Assembly (NCBI RefSeq): GCF_014850955.1
Contig: NZ_JACXSS010000001.1
Location: forward strand, 4,588,001-4,652,000
Direction of reading: 5' to 3'
Length of the DNA: 64,000 nucleotides
Origin: Methylomonas albis
GTDB lineage: Bacteria; Pseudomonadota; Gammaproteobacteria; Methylococcales; Methylomonadaceae
Numbering within the stretch: the first letter of the stretch is position 1; each line of letters begins with the position of its first letter. Of this stretch, positions 59,890 to 64,000 are shown piece by piece. A model generated the notes under the pieces. The model was not told the DNA's origin. It did not search any database and saw only the letters and a program-made list of their open reading frames with translations. A program made the position numbers and the translations under genes.

Positions 59890-60075
59890 CTATTTGCTCT
59901 GTTCGTCGTCTGCTTCGGCACCGTCGTTCGGGGCCGGCTCGGCAGTACGTTTTTTGGGCTGCTTACCAGCGGCCTGCTGACTTATACGTTCAAGCTGGGC
60001 TAGAAAATACGAGTCGTAATTCCAGTTTGGTTTTGCTGCAATGGGTTCGGGTTTGGTGTCTCTGTTATCGCTCAT
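59890..60075 (-). CDS. Small charged protein of unknown function
   Basis: 61 residues from ATG 60075 (MSDNRDTKPEPIAAKPNWNY start), with a middle helix (SYFLAQLERISQQAAG) and an acidic, probably disordered tail. No strong ribosome site. Could be a real small protein conserved in relatives; uncertain. Confidence 0.4.
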   Translation of the reverse strand: MSDNRDTKPEPIAAKPNWNYDSYFLAQLERISQQAAGKQPKKRTAEPAPNDGAEADDEQSK

Positions 60076-60260
60076 ATTATTTTTCGTGGATTGTGCTCGT
60101 CTGGCTGGGAGATTAACTGTATTGAAATGAAATAGCACGTATTGCCAATGGCTAGAAATCAAATATCTAAAAGTCTGGCTAAATCCTGTTTGAATAACAG
60201 CATTGGCCTAACACCTTAAGTTTGATTAAGTCGTTACTTGAGCAACTCGTGCTGGAAGTT

Positions 60261-61385
60261 TTAAACCATCGCTGGCTTCAGCATTGAGGTTTTACCTACC
60301 ATAACATCCGCCGCTTTCAGCATGCGTTTAAATACCGATTCCTGACAATAGGGAATATTATGCTTTTTACACAGCGCTTTCACTTGCGGCTGTAATTTTT
60401 GGTATTGGCTTAGCGGCAAATCCGGCCACAAATGGTGTTCGATTTGATAATTCAACCAGCCGTAGAAAAAATCGTTGACATTAGACCCGGTCGGATAATT
60501 CACCGAACCCAAGATCTGCCGCAAGTAAAACTCGCCCTTGCTATGCGATTTTTCATCGAACATCATTACGTCGTCGCCGGCATGATTGGGGATCATGACC
60601 AAAAAGCTATGCATATTGGTCAAAATCTCCGCAAAAATGGAATTAATCAACACGCTGACAACGGCAAACGAGCCCAGCGGTAAGAATAGCAGCGGCAACA
60701 ATACAAAACGATAAGCAGTGTAAGGCAACACGCTTTCCAGCCACAACGCCTTTCCTTGCGGGGTAAACAGGCTCCAGGCACCGATACGTGTGGTTTCAGG
60801 TTTGGGCTTGCCTTGTAGGCGGGCGGCATTCAAAACCAATTCTTTATGGGTGCGCGGGGTGTAATAAATAATTTTCCAGATACCGGAAAAAAACGCCACG
60901 ATGGCATAACGCTGCCACATGGGTAGCGTGGATTGCCGCAACCATTCCATATTGTGTTGGGCATTGTTGGGATCGGTTTCCTCTCCCAAGTTGTAATGAT
61001 GCAATAAATCGTGTTCGTGATGCCAGCCGGCCGGGGTCATCCAGTCCGGCCAATCCAAAAACCGCCGCCAACCCTTCGCAAATTTTTTGCTGGTGTAATT
61101 TTTGTCCACATCCGGCATTTTATCGAAAGCTTTATGCACGATGGGATGCCCCACCCCGGTCCAGCGGGAAAAACTACCCTGACTGATCAACAGTGCGGAA
61201 ATGGGATTGGGGAAGATCCAGGCAGTAGCATAGCCGATGAGCGAACAAACCCGCCCCCAACGTTCCATCTTTTTTAAATGCTCGAAATCGGCAGGACCAA
61301 TATCGACTAACGCTTGTTTGTGAATTTGACTGATGTCTTTGGCTAATTGCTCACGATCAACCGACTGGTAACTATTTAAACTCAA
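60261..61385 (-). CDS. Membrane fatty acid desaturase
   Basis: About 374 residues with four TM helices and the three desaturase His boxes: GHPIVHKA, WHHEHDLLHHYN and YQIEHHLWPDLP (Q-x-x-H-H), pattern of acyl-lipid front-end/DesA-like desaturases. It would introduce a double bond into membrane lipids using di-iron and O2. The start is unsure: TTG 61385 has GAGAC upstream and follows homology; ATG 61475 gives 30 extra unsupported residues. Single gene; 61476-61651 shows nothing. Confidence 0.85.
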   Translation of the reverse strand: MSLNSYQSVDREQLAKDISQIHKQALVDIGPADFEHLKKMERWGRVCSLIGYATAWIFPNPISALLISQGSFSRWTGVGHPIVHKAFDKMPDVDKNYTSKKFAKGWRRFLDWPDWMTPAGWHHEHDLLHHYNLGEETDPNNAQHNMEWLRQSTLPMWQRYAIVAFFSGIWKIIYYTPRTHKELVLNAARLQGKPKPETTRIGAWSLFTPQGKALWLESVLPYTAYRFVLLPLLFLPLGSFAVVSVLINSIFAEILTNMHSFLVMIPNHAGDDVMMFDEKSHSKGEFYLRQILGSVNYPTGSNVNDFFYGWLNYQIEHHLWPDLPLSQYQKLQPQVKALCKKHNIPYCQESVFKRMLKAADVMVGKTSMLKPAMV

Positions 61386-61651
61386 AATGTGTTGTCTCTG
61401 TAAAGTGCAAGGGAAGGCAGTTGAATACCTTCGGATAAAAAGTCGGGATTGTAAGCCTCCGGACTGTACTGGCAATTAGCGGTCTAATCACCAGCCCGAT
61501 CCGGACAAATCGACTGTCCGGATAAGACGGCATAAGTCTATACACCATCGGCATTTTGCATGTTTTCTCAACCTTACCGGCACTTTGCACGTGGGTATAA
61601 CGAAGCAACTTTTGCAAATTGTTTAAAAAGGGTAATGTGTTGATCTTTTAA

Positions 61652-61727
61652 TGGTGCCGGCAATAGGAATCGAACCTACGACCTTCGCGTTACGAGTGCG
61701 CTGCTCTACCTGCTGAGCTATGCCGGC
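61652..61727 (-). tRNA. tRNA-Thr (anticodon CGT)
   Basis: 76-nt cloverleaf on the minus strand: acceptor GCCGGCA/TGCCGGC, D arm AGCTCAGCAGGTAGAGC, anticodon segment ACTCGTAAC with CGT, T arm GGTTCGATTCC, encoded CCA. It is 9 bp upstream of hisI's stop region on the same strand. Confidence 0.96.
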
Positions 61728-61736
61728 GTATGATTG

Positions 61737-62123
61737 TTATTTATAGATGGCTTTGGGGTCTTTCAACACCGGCTCTGTGGCTTGCCACTCACCGTCGGTT
61801 AGACTACGAAAAAAACAACTTTCCCGGCCGGTGTGGCAGGCGATACCGCCTTCCTGTTCTATTTTAATCAAGATCACGTCGGCGTCGCAATCGAGTTGAA
61901 TATCCAATACCTTTTGGCGATGTCCGGATTCTTCGCCCTTGCGCCACAAACGCTGGCGGGAGCGGGACCAATATACCGCATAACCTTCGGCAATAGTTAA
62001 AGCCAGCGACTCGCGATTCATCCAGGCAAACATCACCACCCGACCGCTATCCTGAAGCTGGGCGATGACCGGCACCAGGCCGTCTTCGGTCCATTGAATG
62101 TCGTCCAACCAGCTTGTGCTCAC
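61737..62123 (-). CDS. hisI: Phosphoribosyl-AMP cyclohydrolase
   Basis: Opens the adenine ring of PR-AMP in histidine synthesis. 128 residues: [29 protein letters not shown], and [16 protein letters not shown] with zinc cysteines in [13 protein letters not shown] separate hisE is not in view. Overlaps hisF by 4 bp; last gene of hisH-A-F-I. Confidence 0.96.
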   Translation of the reverse strand: MSTSWLDDIQWTEDGLVPVIAQLQDSGRVVMFAWMNRESLALTIAEGYAVYWSRSRQRLWRKGEESGHRQKVLDIQLDCDADVILIKIEQEGGIACHTGRESCFFRSLTDGEWQATEPVLKDPKAIYK

Positions 62124-62893
62124 AAGCGTACCTCTATGCCGCGCGACTGCATATGCCTTTTGGCTTGCTCTATGGTGTATTCGGCAAAGTGAAAAATACT
62201 GGCAGCCAATACGGCGTCGGCTTTGCCTTCTATGATGCCGTCGGCCAAGTGATCCAGGTTGCCGACGCCGCCGGAGGCGATAACCGGAATGCTGACCGCT
62301 TCGCTGATAGCGCGGGTCAAGGCCAAGTCAAAGCCGGATTTGGTACCGTCGCGGTCCATACTGGTCAACAGAATTTCACCCGCGCCATAGTCTTTCATTC
62401 TCACGGCCCATTCGATAGCGTTTATACCGGTCGGCTTGCGACCACCGTGAGTAAAAATTTCCCAGCGATTTTCCTCGCCTTCTAGACTGACTTTTTTGGC
62501 GTCGATAGCGACCACGATGCATTGCGAGCCAAATTTCTCGGCCGCTTCCTTGACGAACTCCGGCCGAAATACTGCCGCGCTGTTGATGCCTACCTTATCC
62601 GCGCCGGCGTTCAGCATGCGACGAATGTCTTCCAACACCCGGATGCCGCCGCCCACAGTCAGTGGAATAAACACTTCGCTGGCGACTTGTTCGACAACGT
62701 GAACAATCGTGTCGCGGTTGTCGTGCGTGGCCGTGATGTCCAAAAAGGTGATTTCGTCCGCGCCTTCGCTATCATAGCGACGGGCAATCTCCACCGGGTC
62801 GCCGGCATCGCGGATATCGACAAACTTCACGCCTTTAACGACGCGGCCGTTATCGACATCCAGGCAGGGAATAATACGTTTGGCTAGGCTCAT
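62120..62893 (-). CDS. hisF: Imidazole glycerol phosphate synthase, cyclase subunit
   Basis: TIM-barrel subunit that uses ammonia from HisH to form IGP and AICAR. 257 residues with catalytic Asp in [12 protein letters not shown] and Asp in AIDAKK, plus phosphate loops GGGIR and ASGGVGN. Between hisA and hisI. Confidence 0.97.
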   Translation of the reverse strand: MSLAKRIIPCLDVDNGRVVKGVKFVDIRDAGDPVEIARRYDSEGADEITFLDITATHDNRDTIVHVVEQVASEVFIPLTVGGGIRVLEDIRRMLNAGADKVGINSAAVFRPEFVKEAAEKFGSQCIVVAIDAKKVSLEGEENRWEIFTHGGRKPTGINAIEWAVRMKDYGAGEILLTSMDRDGTKSGFDLALTRAISEAVSIPVIASGGVGNLDHLADGIIEGKADAVLAASIFHFAEYTIEQAKRHMQSRGIEVRL

Positions 62894-62919
62894 TGCTTAC
62901 AGCTTATCGGCATAATGAA

Positions 62920-63666
62920 TCAGGCATCGGCTCCGCCGAAAGACTCCGCCAGCTTTTCCCCTTCGGCAAAATCCAGTGTGCCTTCGTAAATGGCGCGGCC
63001 AGTAATGGCACCCATGATACCCTCGTGTGCCACAGCGCCAAGTGCGCGAATATCATCCAAATTGGTGATGCCGCCCGAGGCGATGATGGGAATGTGGACC
63101 GAACGCGCTAATTTGGCAGTGGCGTCGACATTGACGCCTTGCATCATGCCGTCGCGGGAAATATCGGTGTAGATGATGGCGGCAACGCCATTGGCTTCAA
63201 ACTTTTGCGCCAGGTCGATCACATCATGGCGGGATAATTTCGACCAACCGTCGATGGCGACTTTACCATCTCGGGCATCCAGGCCGATGATGATGTGGCC
63301 GGGGAACTCAATCGATACGTCGCGAACAAAATGCGGTTCGCTGACTGCCTTGGTACCGATAATTACGTACTGTACGCCGGCTTCCAGATAAGCCTGGATG
63401 GTGTCTTCATCGCGAATACCGCCGCCGATTTGTACCGGCACGTCCGGATAGGCTTGGACGATTGCGTTGATTATCTCGGCATTTTTCGGTTTGCCCGCGA
63501 ATGCGCCGTCGAGATCCACCAGATGCAATCTCTTCGCCCCTGCTTCTACCCAGCGCCCGGCCACAGCCACCGGATCGTCCGAGAATACGGTGTCGTCTTC
63601 CATACGACCCTGGCGCAAGCGGACACATTTTCCTTCCTTCAAGTCAATTGCGGGTATCAGCAACAT
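62920..63666 (-). CDS. hisA: ProFAR isomerase
   Basis: TIM-barrel Amadori isomerase of histidine synthesis. 248 residues with catalytic Asp in [12 protein letters not shown] and in [10 protein letters not shown], plus GGGIRDE and ASGGITN phosphate loops. It is 26 bp upstream of hisF. Confidence 0.97.
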   Translation of the reverse strand: MLLIPAIDLKEGKCVRLRQGRMEDDTVFSDDPVAVAGRWVEAGAKRLHLVDLDGAFAGKPKNAEIINAIVQAYPDVPVQIGGGIRDEDTIQAYLEAGVQYVIIGTKAVSEPHFVRDVSIEFPGHIIIGLDARDGKVAIDGWSKLSRHDVIDLAQKFEANGVAAIIYTDISRDGMMQGVNVDATAKLARSVHIPIIASGGITNLDDIRALGAVAHEGIMGAITGRAIYEGTLDFAEGEKLAESFGGADA

Positions 63667-63735
63667 ATCTAAATCTCGACAGTTAAAACACTAAATCTAA
63701 AGGTTAGTAAAGCCAACATCTAAGGGTTGGGGAGG

Positions 63736-64000
63736 TTACGCAGTCCCATCCCACACCAGGAAGTTTTGCAATAGCTGCAATCCCACGGTCTGGCTTTTTT
63801 CGGGATGAAATTGCACGGCAAACATATTGTCTTTTGCCAGTGCACAGGTAAATGCTTGTGGATAATCGGCTGTTGCGGCGATATGACGCGGATCGTCCGC
63901 CGCCGCATAGTAGCTATGTACAAAATAAAAACGACTATGATCCGGAATGTTGTGCCAGAGCGGATGCGGAATTTGCTTGACCTGATTCCAGCCCATATGT
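63736..64000 (-). CDS. hisH: Imidazole glycerol phosphate synthase glutaminase subunit, cut by window edge
   Basis: The visible 88 residues are the C-terminal part of the glutaminase: HMGWNQV (oxyanion/interface), FYFVHSYY, and the catalytic His-Glu in [10 protein letters not shown]. The nucleophile Cys lies upstream, outside the window, so the gene continues past 64000. First visible gene of hisH-A-F-I. Confidence 0.95.
   Translation of the reverse strand, partial: HMGWNQVKQIPHPLWHNIPDHSRFYFVHSYYAAADDPRHIAATADYPQAFTCALAKDNMFAVQFHPEKSQTVGLQLLQNFLVWDGTA

Overview
The window is about 64 kb of a gammaproteobacterial chromosome. The gene content (short-form HisG, type III glutamine synthetase, a PEP-CTERM exported protein, a cytochrome bc1 operon, type IV pilus genes in a pilB-pilC-pilD-coaE-zapD-yacG string) fits a type I methanotroph such as Methylomonas. 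That genus-level guess is inference from general knowledge, not a database result. Most of the window is compactly packed housekeeping DNA. It is interrupted by short accessory islands that are more AT-rich and loaded with repeats.

Layout. 1-6414: 3' part of kdsD (minus), then divergently mlaF-E-D-B, murA, hisG, hisD. 6415-13650: an accessory stretch between hisD and hisC, holding a RHH/RelE toxin-antitoxin pair, two AT-rich genes bracketed by inverted copies of a structured repeat, a PEP-CTERM protein, a tandem repeat block and glnN. 13653-21175: hisC, petABC, a histone H1-like winged-helix protein, a small membrane protein, an O-methyltransferase, lexA with a tiny membrane-protein gene behind it, and a NIF3-like protein. 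21176-27677: a MITE-like element, pilU, a PAS-rich NarX-type kinase with its response regulator, and a ThiI/MnmA-like sulfur-transfer gene with a TusA-like partner. 27683-29639: a second accessory island bracketed by the same structured repeat. 29672-45468: argJ, nudix-thiE fusion, yacG, zapD, coaE, pilD, pilC, pilB, thiC with a TPP riboswitch, ispB, rplU-rpmA-obgE-proB, apbC. 45728-54286: L,D-transpeptidase, a GGDEF/EAL protein, small exported proteins, metG, rnfB-like gene, tRNA-Arg. 54418-57944: a ParB-N-terminus-like small protein and a decayed type I-E CRISPR-Cas locus. 58118-64000: DnaJ-like and DUF805 zinc-ribbon membrane proteins, a second MITE-like element, a fatty acid desaturase, tRNA-Thr and hisI-F-A-H (hisH runs off the end).

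Three things stand out. (1) Four copies of a ~250-330 bp repeat made of a series of hairpins. In two central stems the arms differ between copies but stay complementary, which argues for selection on structure. The copies come as two inverted pairs, each bracketing a two-gene AT-rich cargo. (2) A broken type I-E CRISPR locus. Only cas1 (frameshifted), cas2 and a 10-repeat array remain. A cas6e 3' remnant lies beyond an inserted Phd/ParE pair, and one spacer matches this same chromosome (30/32, next to the pilU stop) with a canonical AAG PAM. (3) Small overlooked genes: a 49-residue single-TM protein directly behind lexA, and a 77-residue protein carrying only the ParA-stimulating LGRGL motif of ParB, preceded by a translationally coupled 39-codon ORF.
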